Shown piece by piece: positions 33,226 through 43,932 of a stretch of 44,239 bases of DNA (position 1 is the stretch's first letter; the number at the start of each line of letters is the position of its first letter). Made by a program: the position numbers and the translations under genes. The stretch comes from Ardenticatena sp. (GTDB taxonomy: Bacteria > Chloroflexota > Anaerolineae > Ardenticatenales > Ardenticatenaceae), in assembly GCA_015487975.1 (NCBI GenBank), contig WFOS01000018.1:1-44239 (forward strand), written 5' to 3'. The notes beneath the pieces were generated by a model. That model saw only the letters and a program-made list of their open reading frames with translations. It did not search any database and was not told the DNA's origin.

Positions 33226-34244
33226 AATGCAGATGACGCACGACGATAGAGCAGGATGGGATTTTCTTCGCGCTCGACCTCGTCCACGTTGGCGAGTGTG
33301 AGGTAGCCGCGCTGGTAGAGGTATTCCACATGGGCGCCTGCTTCGGTCAGTGCAAGGATGATATCGTAGCCCTGGCGCTTGCCGTAGTAGTCCAGCGAGA
33401 GTTCGGCGATGGTGCGCGGATGTGAACATAAATTGTAAAAGCGTTCGAGTTTGCGTTCATGCGAGGTGCGGATTTGTTCCACACGTGCCACCAGGTCGTC
33501 CAGCGGTTCTTCGTGCCCGCCCAGCACCAGTCGTACGTGGCGGGCAGCTTCGACGATGGTGTCCAGCGAGGCGAAGTAGTGCCCCAGGCCAGTGTAGGGG
33601 GTGATGCTTTCGGGCGCCAGATGCGGCGATGTGCGCGGCAAAATGTGGTCGGCGCTGAGGAGAATGTCGTCGATGAGCAGGCATACCTGCCCTGGGCAGT
33701 GCCCTGGTGTGTGGATGGGCACGATGTCGCCCAGGATATCGCCTGCTTCCGACAGTCGCCGAACGCCCTGAATGGGCGTGACCAGCGATTTGACGGAGAG
33801 GTACATGTCGAGCAGGCGGGCACGGCGTTCGGGGCTTACGCCTGCACGTTGTAGGAAGACTGCCAGCGCTTTGGAGGCCATGACGAGCCGCTCGCGGTAG
33901 TCGTTGAGGATGCCCAGGTCAAGGTCGTGGACGATGATGGGCGCGTGCACGTCATCTTGCAGAACGGAAAGCCCGCTGAAATGGTCGATGTGCCCGTGCG
34001 TGATGATGATGAGGTCGAGTGTATCGAGGCTGACGGGCTCGTGGTAGCGTTCGCGGACGGTGTCGAAATGTTCGCGCAGCGCTTCGACCGACTGTGGCAT
34101 GACTGAGCCAGCGTCGATGAGGATGGTGCGTGTATCTTCCACCAGCAGGTAGGCGTAGCCAATAAAGTTAGGGAACACTTCGAGCGGCAGCCGGTAGAGC
34201 CGTCGCCCACTATTCGTGGTGTAGCGTTCGATCGAGGCGTGCAT
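33222..34244 (-). CDS. MBL-fold metallo-hydrolase
   Basis: A 340-aa metallo-beta-lactamase-fold hydrolase. The metal motif THGHIDHFSG (residues 82-91, HxHxDH), VPIHTPGHCPGQVCLLI, LLSADHILPRTSPHL and LVLGGHEEPLDD supply the expected His/Asp ligands. The C-terminal third (RKLERFYNLCSHPRTIAEL and AHVEYLYQRGYL) is a winged-helix-like tail common to the LACTB2-type group. Substrate unknown. The ATG at 34244 has GGAGC upstream. It lies between gyrA and uvrB on the same strand. Confidence 0.88.
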   Translation of the reverse strand: MHASIERYTTNSGRRLYRLPLEVFPNFIGYAYLLVEDTRTILIDAGSVMPQSVEALREHFDTVRERYHEPVSLDTLDLIIITHGHIDHFSGLSVLQDDVHAPIIVHDLDLGILNDYRERLVMASKALAVFLQRAGVSPERRARLLDMYLSVKSLVTPIQGVRRLSEAGDILGDIVPIHTPGHCPGQVCLLIDDILLSADHILPRTSPHLAPESITPYTGLGHYFASLDTIVEAARHVRLVLGGHEEPLDDLVARVEQIRTSHERKLERFYNLCSHPRTIAELSLDYYGKRQGYDIILALTEAGAHVEYLYQRGYLTLANVDEVEREENPILLYRRASSAF

Positions 34245-34290
34245 GGTCTTGCTCCATTGTCGTCGTTGGCATGTGTTGTATGAACAAGAG

Positions 34291-34314
34291 ACCCGCAGGG
34301 ATATGCCTGCGGGT
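34291..34314 (-). terminator. Hairpin after gyrA, probable terminator
   Basis: A perfect 9-bp stem (ACCCGCAGG / CCTGCGGGT) with a 6-nt loop 23 bp after the gyrA stop. On the minus strand it is followed by CTCTTGTT, only a weak T-rich tail. Confidence 0.55.
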
Positions 34315-34336
34315 AGGTCCTGATACCTTGCAGGCA

Positions 34337-36976
34337 TCAAGGTTTCTTGTCAACGCTCGTTGTGGAGCGGCGTTTCTTGCGTGTGGTTGATGTGGTGCGC
34401 TTGCGTTTCGACTTTTTGGCCCCGTTTGTTTTGGAAGCGCTGCTGGTTTTCTTCTGGCGTGATGGGGGACGTTTGCGTGAGCGTGCCGGTTTGGCTGGTT
34501 CTGGCACGGGGCCTGTGGTGGGGGTGGCCAATGGCGTGGTTTTCCAGATTGCCAGTGTCTGCACGCTGTCTTGTGCGGCACGTTTGAAGGGTTGGCTGCC
34601 GCGTGCTGTGCGGCTGGCTTCTTCCACACGTGCAACGGGGAGCAAGATGCTTTTGCGCTGTGTGTGGAGAATGAGTTTGTCAGTGGTGCGTACCACGCCG
34701 CCACCTACCACTGTGCCAACACGCGGGCTGAGTTTGGTGGCAATCACGCCTTTGCCATAGCGTCCTTGGATGGGAAATTCGTCCAGTGGGGTTCGTTTGG
34801 CATAGCCTTGTGTCGTCATCACCAGCAAATGCGTACCTTCACTGCGCAATCCTGCTCCTACGACGGCGTCGTCTTTGCCTTGCAATTTGATGCCCATGAC
34901 ACCGCTTGCCCCTGGCCCCATGGGGCGCACTTCTGTGAGCGCAAAACGAATCGCCTGCCCCTGGCGAGTGAGCAGCACGATCTCGTCGTCTTCGGTTGGC
35001 GCGATTCCCGCCCAGAGCACAGCATCGTTTTGGGAAAGCGAGAACGCATTCACGGCGTCGATCATCGCGCCAAAACTGGAGGCGGCAATACGCATGACGC
35101 GTCCTTGTGTACTGACCAGCACCAGCGAGGCGGGCGATTGCTCGTCGCTCAGCCAATCGGTGGGAAAATCCACAAGGGCAGCGAATGTGTGGCGACGTTC
35201 ATAGGCATTCAGCCACTGTGCCAGCGATGTGGTGGTTTGGGTGTTGGTGCGTTGTGGCACAAGGTGCACACTTCGTCGCCAAGCCATCCCGTCGCGGCTG
35301 ATGACAAAGCATTCGTGGCGGTTTTGCATGGTGCGCACAAAGCGCAGATGTGTTGCCTGACGTGGGGCGTCGGCCAGGTTGACAATGCGTTCCACTTCTT
35401 CTTTTTGTCCCACTGTCACGACTACCGGTGCATCAGCGATGAGCGCATCGGTGCTCACAGCACCTGTGTAGTCTGTTTCAGTGACGATGACTGTGCGACG
35501 CGGATCACCGTAGGTGCGTTTCAGTTCGACCAGTTCGTCGCGGATGGCGTGCAGAACAAGTGCTGGTGTGGCGAGCAGGCGTTCCAGTTCGGCGATTCGC
35601 TTGCGCAATACCTTGTATTCTTCTTCGATTTTACGGCGTTCCAGCGCGGCAAGACGGCGCAATTGCATAGAGAGGATGGCTTCGGCTTGCGTTTCGGTCA
35701 GTTTGAAGCGCTTTCGCAGATTGGTGCGTGCCGTCTCTTGTGTGCGCGAACGTCGGATGGTTTCGATGATGGCATCCAGCGTATCCAGCGCGATACGCAA
35801 GCCTTCCAGCACATGGGTGCGGTGGCGGGCGCGGTCCAGTTCATACGCACTACGGCGGCGGACGACCTGGATACGATGTTCGATATAGTGCAGGAGTGCC
35901 GATTTGAGCGTGAGCATGCGCGGTTGCCCGTCCACCAGCGCCAGCATGATGACGCCGAATGTTTGGCGCATGGGTGTCTGTTTGAAGAGCGTTTCGAGCG
36001 TTTCGGTGGGGTCGGCATTGCGTGTCAGTTCGATGACGATGCGCATACCGCTGCGGTCGGATTCATCACGCAGGTCGCTGATGTTGTCGAGTTTGCCGTC
36101 GCGCACAAGTTGCGCAATGCGTTCGACCAGATTGGCGCGGTTCACCTGGTAGGGGAGTTCGGTTACCACAATGCGGTGGCGCCCACGGCTCATTTCTTCC
36201 ACGTGCGTGCGAGCCTGCACCACGATTTGCCCGCGTCCTGTGGCATATGCATTCAAAATGGTGTCGGTGTTGTCGTGGTTGCGGTCGCTGCGGTAACGAT
36301 AGATGATGCCGCCTGTGGGAAAATCGGGACCCTGGACGAATCGCATGAGGTCTTGTGCGGTGATATCGTCGCGTTGGTCGTAGTGATCGATGAGATAGCA
36401 GAGCGCGTCGCATATTTCGCCCAGGTTGTGCGGCGGGATGTTGGTGGTCATGCCGACGGCAATCCCGCTGGCACCATTCACCAAGAGATTGGGCAGGCGG
36501 GCAGGTAAAACGGCGGGTTCTTGCAGCGTACCGTCGAAGTTATCTACAAAGTCCACGGTCTCTTTGTCGATGTCGGCCAACATTTCCATGGCAATGGGCG
36601 CAAGGCGGGCTTCGGTATAGCGCATTGCGGCGGCGTTGTCGCCATCGATCGACCCGAAGTTGCCTTGCCCATCCACTAAGGGGTAGCGCATGGAAAAATC
36701 CTGCGCGAGGCGCACCATGGCGTCGTACACCGCGCTATCGCCATGGGGATGGTATTTGCCCAACACTTCCCCAACGATGCGGGCGCTTTTCTTGTAGGAC
36801 TGATTGGGGCGCAAGCCCATATCGTACATGGCGTAAAGGATGCGCCGGTGGACAGGCTTCAGCCCATCGCGTACGTCGGGCAGGGCGCGGCTGACGATGA
36901 CACTCATGGCGTAGTCGAGGTAAGCGCCGCGCATTTCTTCATCGATGTTGATTTTGCGAATGGTTCCAGTATGCAT
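34337..36976 (-). CDS. gyrA: DNA gyrase subunit A
   Basis: An 879-aa type IIA topoisomerase A subunit. The catalytic tyrosine is Tyr120 in [11 protein letters not shown]. The quinolone region [18 protein letters not shown] keeps the Ser and Asp (81, 85) of sensitive enzymes. The C-terminal beta-pinwheel has repeats such as [13 protein letters not shown] and [13 protein letters not shown]. The GyrA box, normally QRRGGKG-like, reads QGRYGKG near residue 736. After about residue 825 comes a Lys/Arg/Ser/Thr tail ([17 protein letters not shown]). A ParC-type role cannot be excluded, because the box is degenerate and gyrB/parE are not in the window. RBS is AAGGAAG about 11 nt before ATG 36976. Confidence 0.88.
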   Translation of the reverse strand: MHTGTIRKINIDEEMRGAYLDYAMSVIVSRALPDVRDGLKPVHRRILYAMYDMGLRPNQSYKKSARIVGEVLGKYHPHGDSAVYDAMVRLAQDFSMRYPLVDGQGNFGSIDGDNAAAMRYTEARLAPIAMEMLADIDKETVDFVDNFDGTLQEPAVLPARLPNLLVNGASGIAVGMTTNIPPHNLGEICDALCYLIDHYDQRDDITAQDLMRFVQGPDFPTGGIIYRYRSDRNHDNTDTILNAYATGRGQIVVQARTHVEEMSRGRHRIVVTELPYQVNRANLVERIAQLVRDGKLDNISDLRDESDRSGMRIVIELTRNADPTETLETLFKQTPMRQTFGVIMLALVDGQPRMLTLKSALLHYIEHRIQVVRRRSAYELDRARHRTHVLEGLRIALDTLDAIIETIRRSRTQETARTNLRKRFKLTETQAEAILSMQLRRLAALERRKIEEEYKVLRKRIAELERLLATPALVLHAIRDELVELKRTYGDPRRTVIVTETDYTGAVSTDALIADAPVVVTVGQKEEVERIVNLADAPRQATHLRFVRTMQNRHECFVISRDGMAWRRSVHLVPQRTNTQTTTSLAQWLNAYERRHTFAALVDFPTDWLSDEQSPASLVLVSTQGRVMRIAASSFGAMIDAVNAFSLSQNDAVLWAGIAPTEDDEIVLLTRQGQAIRFALTEVRPMGPGASGVMGIKLQGKDDAVVGAGLRSEGTHLLVMTTQGYAKRTPLDEFPIQGRYGKGVIATKLSPRVGTVVGGGVVRTTDKLILHTQRKSILLPVARVEEASRTARGSQPFKRAAQDSVQTLAIWKTTPLATPTTGPVPEPAKPARSRKRPPSRQKKTSSASKTNGAKKSKRKRTTSTTRKKRRSTTSVDKKP

Positions 36977-37012
36977 AGGTCATTCACTTCCTTTGTCGCA
37001 GGGCGCTTGCGA

Positions 37013-37057
37013 AAGATACAGTATCATCAGTATAGCGCAAAAAGCCTTGAAAAGCCA
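37013..37057 (-). promoter_or_regulatory. Candidate promoter region of gyrA
   Basis: Two overlapping possibilities on the minus strand: TATACT (37029-37034) with a poor TGGCTT -35 at 17 nt, or TTGCGC (37035-37040) with TATCTT (37013-37018) at 16 nt. The rest of 36977-37211 holds no gene; no convincing promoter was found for the divergent ATPase. Confidence 0.4.
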
Positions 37058-37211
37058 GTTTTGTAGAACGTGTGTTCTTGTTATTTCTTGAAACATGTTG
37101 TGTTGCAGGGGGAGAGATGGCTGGTGGGAGTACCGTCCTATTGTTGAGGGGACGCAGGGTGTGTAGGGTAGGATGTGGTGTAAGGATATCCACACGATGG
37201 AGGGAGAGGCA

Positions 37212-38825
37212 ATGCGTTTTTTGTTAGACCAGGCGTCTTACGATGAGATGAAACGTCGGAAAGACCACACGCCTGATTGTTATGTGCGCCCTGGCGAGTA
37301 TTTACACCATTTGTATCGGGATGGTGTGAAATATGTCGTGGCGCGTGCGCTTTTCGAGTGTATCAAAGAAGCCAAAGCAAACTATGATACCGAAGCCCTG
37401 GCGCATTTGATGTTGCATAAGCGTCAGCTGGACAAATTGGTGGCCGAAGCCAAAGCCAAAGGTCGTTTGAACGGGCGCACCATGTTGGGCGACCCACCGC
37501 CGAGTGATGAAGAGGCGCTGAAAACACCTTCTTCGATATTCAAACCTCCCGTGCTCAAATCTTGGGATGAGACGGGGCTGGAACGTTCGTTTGGCTACGA
37601 GATGATTTTGCGCGTGGTGTACAACCGTGGGCGTGCCACGGGGGTGCAGATTGCGCGAGACTTGGCGTTGCCGTACAAGGTTATTGAGCCATTGTTGACT
37701 GAGATGCGTCAGGCCGAATTGATCGATGTGGTTGGGCAGCGGGGGTTTAGCGATCTGAATTATGAATATGCCCTTATGAAGCGTGGTACAGAGGCGGTGC
37801 ATGAGGCATTGAAGAAGACGGAGTACAATGGGCCTGCCCCAGTTCCGTTCGAGACGTACGTCAAGGCGGTGGAAGCCCAGTCGCCCCGCTACCTGGTGGT
37901 CACACGGCGTAACATTCGCGAGGCGTTCAAAGATCTGATTGTCACTGATGCTGTCCTCAACGAAATTGGGCCTGCGATCAACTCGGCTTCATCCATTTTC
38001 CTCTTTGGCTATCCTGGCAATGGCAAAACCAGTATCGCCGAGCGTATTACCCGCCTGATGGGGGATGCTATTTACATTCCGCATGCCGTTATTGTCGAAG
38101 GGCAGATCATCAAAATGTACGATTCGGTGGTGCACGAGGCCCTGGATGACCATACCGTTACACGCGAATGGGACTACGATACGCGTTGGGTGCGTATCAA
38201 GCGGCCTGTGGTCGTGACGGGTGGGGAATTGACCTTACCGATGCTGGATTTGTCGTACAATGCGGTGGGAAAATTTTATGAAGCCCCGCTGCAAATGAAA
38301 GCCAACGGCGGCATTTTCATGATCGACGACTTTGGGCGTCAGCAGGTGCGCCCCATGGATTTGCTGAATCGTTGGATTGTCCCATTGGAAAAGCGCTACG
38401 ATTACCTGACGATGGTTACGGGGAAGAAGCTCGAAGTGCCCTTCGAGCTGCTGCTCATCTTCTCGACCAACCTGGACCCCCACCAGTTAGCCGACGAAGC
38501 CTTTTTGCGACGTATCAAGTTCAAAATCGAAATTCGCGACCCCGACGAGTGGCAATGGCGGGAGATCTGGCGGTTGGTTTGTCGTGCCAAGGGCATCGAG
38601 CTGGACGAAGCCGGATTGGATTACATGTTGCAGCGTTGGTTCCGCCCGTACAACCGTCCGTTGCGCATGTGTCAGCCACGCGACATTCTCAACCAGATGA
38701 TGAGCATTGCGAAATACAACATGGAAAGTGTGACCTTTTCACCTGATTTGATTGATGCCGCCATCCAGACGTATTTTGTGAGCGAAGAGGCACGCGATTT
38801 TGGTGCAGCTGTGCGGCTGGCTTGA
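37212..38825 (+). CDS. AAA+ ATPase with winged-helix domain
   Basis: A 537-aa protein. Residues 125-195 look like a winged helix (FGYEMILRVVYNRGRATGVQ, then LLTEMRQAELIDVV). The AAA+ module has Walker A GYPGNGKTS (266-274) and Walker B IFMIDD (368-373), with LLIFSTNLDP as sensor 1 and AFLRRIKFKIEI after it. Similar ATPases in Chloroflexota and other phyla are sometimes found near pilus/Tad genes, but nothing of the kind is adjacent here and the role is unknown. The ATG at 37212 has GGAGGGAGAGG upstream; the Met at 37173 is not supported by a ribosome binding site. Confidence 0.85.
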   Translation: MRFLLDQASYDEMKRRKDHTPDCYVRPGEYLHHLYRDGVKYVVARALFECIKEAKANYDTEALAHLMLHKRQLDKLVAEAKAKGRLNGRTMLGDPPPSDEEALKTPSSIFKPPVLKSWDETGLERSFGYEMILRVVYNRGRATGVQIARDLALPYKVIEPLLTEMRQAELIDVVGQRGFSDLNYEYALMKRGTEAVHEALKKTEYNGPAPVPFETYVKAVEAQSPRYLVVTRRNIREAFKDLIVTDAVLNEIGPAINSASSIFLFGYPGNGKTSIAERITRLMGDAIYIPHAVIVEGQIIKMYDSVVHEALDDHTVTREWDYDTRWVRIKRPVVVTGGELTLPMLDLSYNAVGKFYEAPLQMKANGGIFMIDDFGRQQVRPMDLLNRWIVPLEKRYDYLTMVTGKKLEVPFELLLIFSTNLDPHQLADEAFLRRIKFKIEIRDPDEWQWREIWRLVCRAKGIELDEAGLDYMLQRWFRPYNRPLRMCQPRDILNQMMSIAKYNMESVTFSPDLIDAAIQTYFVSEEARDFGAAVRLA

Positions 38826-38840
38826 CGAGCATTGCCTACG

Positions 38841-38871
38841 AAAAAACGCCCCCACAAGCGTGGGGGCGTTT
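38841..38871. terminator. Bidirectional terminator between the AAA+ gene and rpoC
   Basis: A perfect 10-bp stem (ACGCCCCCAC / GTGGGGGCGT) with an AAGC loop. On the minus strand it is followed by six T, ideal for rpoC. On the plus strand the T tract is short (GTTTCC), so it may also serve the ATPase gene less efficiently. Confidence 0.88.
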
Positions 38872-38888
38872 CCAGTGGCATGCTCGCC

Positions 38889-41800
38889 TTAGAACTCGTC
38901 TTCCTTGGACTCGTCTTCTTCGAATTCTTCTTCCGCGAGTTCGTCCAGCGATTCTTCGATCTCTTCCTCGTCGAGTTCGATCTCCTCGATTTCGATATCC
39001 TCAATCAGCTCATCGAGCACTTCGGTAATTTCTTCCTCTTCTTCCTCTTCTTCGCTTTCTTCCTCGATGGCTTCTTCTGCTTCTTCCTCTTCCTCGTCTT
39101 CTTCCTCTTCTTCATCGAATTCTTCTTCGAGCAGCTCATCCAGGTCGGCAATATCGGCCAATTCGTCGAGATCGAACTCTTCATCATCTTCCAGGTCTTC
39201 ATCGTCGAGTTCGATTTCTTCGACCTCTTCTTCCTCGGCGAATTTTTCGGTGCGAATCTTCTGCTCGATTTCGGCTTCGTCCTCGCGGTGTTCAGGGCGG
39301 AAGCCGGTGCCGGCGGGGATGAGCTTACCCAGGATGACGTTTTCTTTCAGCCCTTCCAGCGGATCGACGCGTCCCTCGATGGCTGCTTGTGCCAATACGG
39401 TGATGGTGTGCTGGAACGAAGCCGCTGACAGGAACGATTCAGTGTTGAGCGCGGCTTTGGTAATCCCCAACAGCACCTGCTCGGCCACAGCAGGTTGCAA
39501 CCCACGTTCGATGAGCCGCTGGTTGACTTCTTCCAGTTCAAGGCGGTCAACCAGGTCACCTGGCAGGTACTTCGTATCGCCCGACTTCTTGATGCGCACT
39601 TTGCGCAGCATCTGGCGGATGATGATTTCGATGTGCTTGTCATGAATCGAAACGCCTTGCGAGCGATAGACGCGCTGAACTTCTTGCAACAGGTATTGCT
39701 GCACTGCTTCGCGCCCTTGGATACGCAGTACCTTGTGTGGGTCTTTCGCCCCTTCGGTCAGTTGATAGCCAGCTTCGATAACCTGACCAGGGCGTACACG
39801 CAAGCGTGCCGTGGGCGGAATAGCATATTCGCGCGTTTCGGTTTCTTCCGACACCAGCACGATGTGGTTGTTCTCGAAGAGCACGATGCCCTTCTTCGGT
39901 GCCTGCACCTCTTCACCATCTGGCCCTGTTGCCAGCACGTCTCCCTGATTGACGATGTCGCCTTCATCCACGAGGATGGTATAGCCATCGGGAATTTCGA
40001 TGTCCTCGCGGATTTGTTTGGCGTCGACGATACGCACAATGCGCATGTCGCCCTCATCTTCGATTTCGACGCGCCCACCGATTTCGGCCAGCGGCGATTC
40101 ACCCTTGGGCACACGTGCTTCGAACAATTCCTGCACACGCGGTAACCCTTGCGTAATGTCGCTGGCGCCAGCCACACCACCTGTGTGGAACGTGCGCAGG
40201 GTCAGCTGGGTGCCAGGTTCACCGATGGATTGGGCGGCGATAACGCCAACTGCTTCACCCAGCGGGATCAAGCCGCCACGCCCCATGTCGCGGCCGTAGC
40301 ACTTCACACAGACCCCTTTGCGTAGGCGGCAGCCCAGCGGCGAGCGCACGTAGACTTCGGTAATGCCGGCATCGATGATGGCGCGTGCTTTGCGTTCCGT
40401 AATCAGCTCATCCGCGCCGACAATGATTTCACCCGTTTCGGGGTGCGCGATGGGGTCGAGCGTGAAGCGCCCCACAATGCGCTCGAACATTTTTTCCTGC
40501 ATAAGGCGCGAATCGTCGGCGGTAATACGAATCCCCTCGCGTGTGCCGCAGTCTTCGGCACGCACAATCACGTCCTGCGCTACGTCCACCAGACGGCGGG
40601 TAAGATAGCCAGCGTCGGCGGTACGCAACGCGGTATCGGCCAGCCCCTTGCGCGAACCGTGCGTCGAGATGAAGTATTCCAGCGCATTCAAGCCTTCACG
40701 GAAGTTCGAGCGAATCGGCAACGCGATAATGCGCCCCGAGGGGTCGGCCATCAGACCGCGCATACCGGCCAGCTGCGCCACCGTGGTGAACCCACCTTTG
40801 GTCGCGCCAGAGTTGGCCATCACAGCAATGGGACTGCGCGGGTCCATGTGGCGCTGCACAGCCTCGGAAATGTCTTCCTTCGCCTTGCTCCAGAGTTCCA
40901 CCGTCTTGCGGTATTGCTCTTCGGACGTAATCAGACCGCGGCGGTACTGACGCTCGACTTCTTCAACCTGCTTTTCGATTTCAGCCAGAATCGTTTGCTT
41001 TTCGGGCGGAACCGTCACGTCGTCGATCGCGATCGTCGTCCCCGACTTCGTCGCAAACTTGAAGCCAAGGTCTTTCAGATCGTCGGCGAATGCGGCGGTC
41101 TTTTCCATGCCAAATTCAGTATACACTTCGGAGACGAGTTCGCGTACACCCCCCTTGTCGAGCAAGCGGTTCTTGAAGCCCAACTCAGGCGGTGTGGTTT
41201 CCCACACAAGCAGTTGCCCGACGGTTGTTTCCACCAATTCGTTGCGGAAGGGGAAATTGTCCGGGTCGATGTGGGCTTCGGCAAGCGCTTCTTCCAGGTC
41301 GCGCAACGCGGCACGCCCAAAGCCGGGAATGTCGAGCAAGCGGCTCTTGCTCTGTTTGAGCGTGTCTACCACGTCGCCCAGGTCGGTATATCCGGCGCTT
41401 TCGAGCAAATCGTGCACGCGCTCGGGCAAAGTAGTGAGTGTGCTCAGCGGCATACCATCGAATGGGCGAGGGATGCGCACCTTGATGGGCGCGTGCAGGT
41501 GCAGTTCACCGATTTCATAGGCATAGATGGCTTCTTCGGGCGATGCGAAAATGCGCCCGGCGCCCTTCTTGTCGGGTTCGGGCGGCATGGTCAGGTAATA
41601 CAGCCCCAGCACCATGTCCTTGGTCGGGCTGACGGTGGGCTCACCATCGGCTGGCTTGAGCAGGTTCTTCGACGAGAGCATGAGCTCGTAGGCTTCCTTC
41701 ACCGCCTTTTCACTCAGCGGGACATGCACCGCCATCTGGTCACCATCGAAGTCGGCGTTGAATGCCGGGCAGACCAGCGGGTGCAATTGGATGGCATCAC

Positions 41801-43631
41801 CTTCGATGAGAATCGGCTCGAAGGCCTGGATACCAAGGCGGTGCAGCGTCGGCGCACGGTTGAGCAGCACAGGCCGCCCTTCGATGACTTTTTCGAGAAT
41901 GCCCCACACTTCGGGGCGCATTTGTTCGATGATGCGCTTGGCACCCTTCACATTGGCGGCATAGTTTTCTTCCACCAGCTTGTGGATGACAAAGGGCTTG
42001 AAAAGTTCCAGTGCCATTTTCTTGGGCAGACCACACTGGTGCAGTTTGAGGTGCGGCCCAACCACAATCACCGAACGCCCGGAGTAGTCTACGCGTTTCC
42101 CGAGCAGGTTGCGGCGGAAGCGGCCTTGCTTCCCTTTGAGCATGTCGCTGAGGCTCTTCAACTTGCGTTTGCCGCGTAGGCTCACGGCTTTGCCACGGCG
42201 GCTGTTGTCGATCAGGCTATCCACCGCTTCTTGCAACATGCGTTTTTCGTTGCGGATGATGACGTCGGGTGCTTCCAGTTCCAGCAGGCGCTTCAAGCGG
42301 TTGTTGCGGTTGATGACACGGCGGTACAGATCGTTGAGGTCGCTGGTGGCAAAGCGCCCACCGCCCAGCTGCACCATGGGGCGCAGTTCCGGCGGAATGA
42401 CGGGCAGGACGCGCAGGATCATCCATTCGGGCTTGTTGCCACTCTGGCGGAACGCTTCCACGATTTTGAGGCGCTTGGTGGCTTTTTTGCGGCGCTGCTT
42501 CGATTTTGTGCGGCGAATTTCCAGGCGCAGTTCCTTCGCCATGGCATCTAGGTCGAGGTTCTGGATGATTTCGAGCAGCGCTTCAGCCCCCATCCCTGCG
42601 CGGAAGATATCGCCGTACTTGACGTAGAGGTTGCGATATTCGATTTCGTTGAGGAACATGCCGACTTTCAGGTTGCGCAGCTCATCGCGTTCATCGTCGT
42701 GTTGGGCGCTCACCTGTTGAATACGGCGGGCGAGATCGTCGCTGATATCTTGCTTGCGCTGCGCCAGTTCAGCGTTGATTTCATCGATTTGCGTGGCTGC
42801 CAGCGCTTCTTTGTCACCTTTTTCCTGCTCGAAGATGGCTTGCACTTTGTTCAGTTGCTCTTCGACCAGTGTGTTCAACTCGGTGATGTGCCCATCTTCG
42901 ATGCGTTCGCCTTTGGACACAATGGTTGTGCCTGTTGGCGCAAAGACAACATCTTGCGGGGCGTTCTTGCCCTTGTTGGTGTTGAGGTAGTCGCGCAACT
43001 CGCTAGCAGCGGACATGAGTTCGTTGACGCGCTCGTCGCGCTTGGTTTCGAGCGCTTTCAACGCGGCATGCAGTTCATGGCGAATCTCATCGATGCGGGC
43101 TTTGGCAGAGGCTTCGAGGCTGGCAATTTGTTCCGCAGCCTGGTGCCGCCACGTTTCGACCTCGCGATCAACGCTTTTGTCGATGCGTTCGAGCGCTTTT
43201 TGGCGGGCTTCTTCATCGACGTGGGTGATGATGTATTGGGCGAAGTAGAGCACGCGGTCGAGGTGGCGGCGGGAAATATCAAGCAGCAAGCCCAAATAAC
43301 TCGGTACACGGCGTGTGTACCAGATGTGGGCAACAGGGGCAGCCAGTTCGATGTGCCCCATGCGCTCACGTCGCACGGACGATCGCGTGACTTCGACGCC
43401 ACACTTGTCGCAGACAATCCCCTTGAAGCGAACTTTTTTATACTTCCCACAGTAGCATTGCCAGTCGCGCGTGGGGCCAAAGATGGCTTCGCAGAAGAGA
43501 CCATCGCGCTCGGGGCGTAAGCGGCGGTAGTTGATGGTCTCGGGTTTGGTGACTTCCCCGTACGACCAGGAACGAATTTCTTCGGGCGATGCAAGACTGA
43601 TGCGGATGGCCTTGAAATTTTTGATCTCCAC
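38889..43631 (-). CDS. rpoC: DNA-directed RNA polymerase subunit beta'
   Basis: A 1580-aa beta' subunit. N-terminal zinc ribbon [12 protein letters not shown]...CDKC (Cys 59, 61, 74, 77), catalytic [12 protein letters not shown] with Mg-binding Asp 627, 629 and 631, bridge-helix region around [19 protein letters not shown], and a second zinc site [19 protein letters not shown]. Two additions lengthen it relative to E. coli (1407 aa): a charged coiled-coil insertion at about residues 140-325, and an acidic C-terminal tail of about 116 residues (1465-1580), almost wholly Glu/Asp with Leu/Ile. The start is GTG 43631 with AGGAGG 8 nt upstream. rpoB is not next to it. The leader is unusually long and structured. 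Confidence 0.97.
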   Translation of the reverse strand: MEIKNFKAIRISLASPEEIRSWSYGEVTKPETINYRRLRPERDGLFCEAIFGPTRDWQCYCGKYKKVRFKGIVCDKCGVEVTRSSVRRERMGHIELAAPVAHIWYTRRVPSYLGLLLDISRRHLDRVLYFAQYIITHVDEEARQKALERIDKSVDREVETWRHQAAEQIASLEASAKARIDEIRHELHAALKALETKRDERVNELMSAASELRDYLNTNKGKNAPQDVVFAPTGTTIVSKGERIEDGHITELNTLVEEQLNKVQAIFEQEKGDKEALAATQIDEINAELAQRKQDISDDLARRIQQVSAQHDDERDELRNLKVGMFLNEIEYRNLYVKYGDIFRAGMGAEALLEIIQNLDLDAMAKELRLEIRRTKSKQRRKKATKRLKIVEAFRQSGNKPEWMILRVLPVIPPELRPMVQLGGGRFATSDLNDLYRRVINRNNRLKRLLELEAPDVIIRNEKRMLQEAVDSLIDNSRRGKAVSLRGKRKLKSLSDMLKGKQGRFRRNLLGKRVDYSGRSVIVVGPHLKLHQCGLPKKMALELFKPFVIHKLVEENYAANVKGAKRIIEQMRPEVWGILEKVIEGRPVLLNRAPTLHRLGIQAFEPILIEGDAIQLHPLVCPAFNADFDGDQMAVHVPLSEKAVKEAYELMLSSKNLLKPADGEPTVSPTKDMVLGLYYLTMPPEPDKKGAGRIFASPEEAIYAYEIGELHLHAPIKVRIPRPFDGMPLSTLTTLPERVHDLLESAGYTDLGDVVDTLKQSKSRLLDIPGFGRAALRDLEEALAEAHIDPDNFPFRNELVETTVGQLLVWETTPPELGFKNRLLDKGGVRELVSEVYTEFGMEKTAAFADDLKDLGFKFATKSGTTIAIDDVTVPPEKQTILAEIEKQVEEVERQYRRGLITSEEQYRKTVELWSKAKEDISEAVQRHMDPRSPIAVMANSGATKGGFTTVAQLAGMRGLMADPSGRIIALPIRSNFREGLNALEYFISTHGSRKGLADTALRTADAGYLTRRLVDVAQDVIVRAEDCGTREGIRITADDSRLMQEKMFERIVGRFTLDPIAHPETGEIIVGADELITERKARAIIDAGITEVYVRSPLGCRLRKGVCVKCYGRDMGRGGLIPLGEAVGVIAAQSIGEPGTQLTLRTFHTGGVAGASDITQGLPRVQELFEARVPKGESPLAEIGGRVEIEDEGDMRIVRIVDAKQIREDIEIPDGYTILVDEGDIVNQGDVLATGPDGEEVQAPKKGIVLFENNHIVLVSEETETREYAIPPTARLRVRPGQVIEAGYQLTEGAKDPHKVLRIQGREAVQQYLLQEVQRVYRSQGVSIHDKHIEIIIRQMLRKVRIKKSGDTKYLPGDLVDRLELEEVNQRLIERGLQPAVAEQVLLGITKAALNTESFLSAASFQHTITVLAQAAIEGRVDPLEGLKENVILGKLIPAGTGFRPEHREDEAEIEQKIRTEKFAEEEEVEEIELDDEDLEDDEEFDLDELADIADLDELLEEEFDEEEEEDEEEEEAEEAIEEESEEEEEEEEITEVLDELIEDIEIEEIELDEEEIEESLDELAEEEFEEDESKEDEF

Positions 43632-43744
43632 GCAGATTCCTCCTACTTACGTGAACACTTGTGCGCACTTGGCTCACGATGACTTGACGCAATTGCGGGC
43701 TGAAAGACAGGGGTGAGGGGCAACATGTGCGTTGGACGGAAAAT

Positions 43745-43770
43745 CGCATGTGCTCTCTCTAGCACATGCG
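43745..43770 (-). other. Hairpin in the rpoC leader
   Basis: A perfect 10-bp stem (CGCATGTGCT / AGCACATGCG) with a 6-nt loop, about 115 nt before the rpoC start. On the minus strand it is followed by ATTTTCC, so it could be a weak terminator, a pause site or a processing site. Confidence 0.6.
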
Positions 43771-43795
43771 TGAAGGCAGTTTCACAATGAGCAGA

Positions 43796-43926
43796 CAAGA
43801 CAAAAAGGCCCGTTTGTGAAAAGCGGACCTTGCGATTTGTCATCGTCACGGCGTTTGGTATGTCCTTTGATTGGATTTTGTGCTTGAAAGCGTGAAGGCG
43901 CGCCCACATCCGCTATCTTCCAGCAA
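43796..43926 (-). ncRNA. Candidate ~130-nt small RNA or attenuated rpoC leader
   Basis: This interval is bounded by a near-consensus promoter (43933-43961) and a terminator-like hairpin (43802-43831), both reading toward rpoC. It could be an independent small RNA, or the first part of an rpoC leader controlled by attenuation. It is not a tRNA, and I do not recognise an RNA family. Confidence 0.45.
43802..43831 (-). terminator. Terminator-like hairpin upstream of rpoC
   Basis: On the minus strand AAGGTCCG pairs with CGGGCCTT (one G-T wobble) around an 11-nt loop and runs into TTTTTGTC. It lies about 170 nt before the rpoC start and about 100 nt after the promoter at 43933-43961. Confidence 0.65.
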
Positions 43927-43932
43927 AACATA

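Noticed and set aside
34571-36508. 645-codon open frame antisense to gyrA
   Set aside because: It overlaps a fully conserved gyrA and has no family features; long antisense frames are expected at this base composition.
38890-39250. Tandem repeat / simple-sequence array of TTC/TCT type
   Set aside because: The bases are coding for the acidic tail of RpoC in an open frame; it is low-complexity coding sequence, not a stand-alone repeat array.
40443-42179. 578-codon open frame antisense to rpoC
   Set aside because: It is a mirror of rpoC codon usage, with no recognisable domain or ribosome binding site, and rpoC on the other strand is unambiguous.
43796-43926. Possible tRNA or tmRNA fragment upstream of rpoC
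   Set aside because: No cloverleaf arms, no T-loop sequence and no CCA-type end were found.
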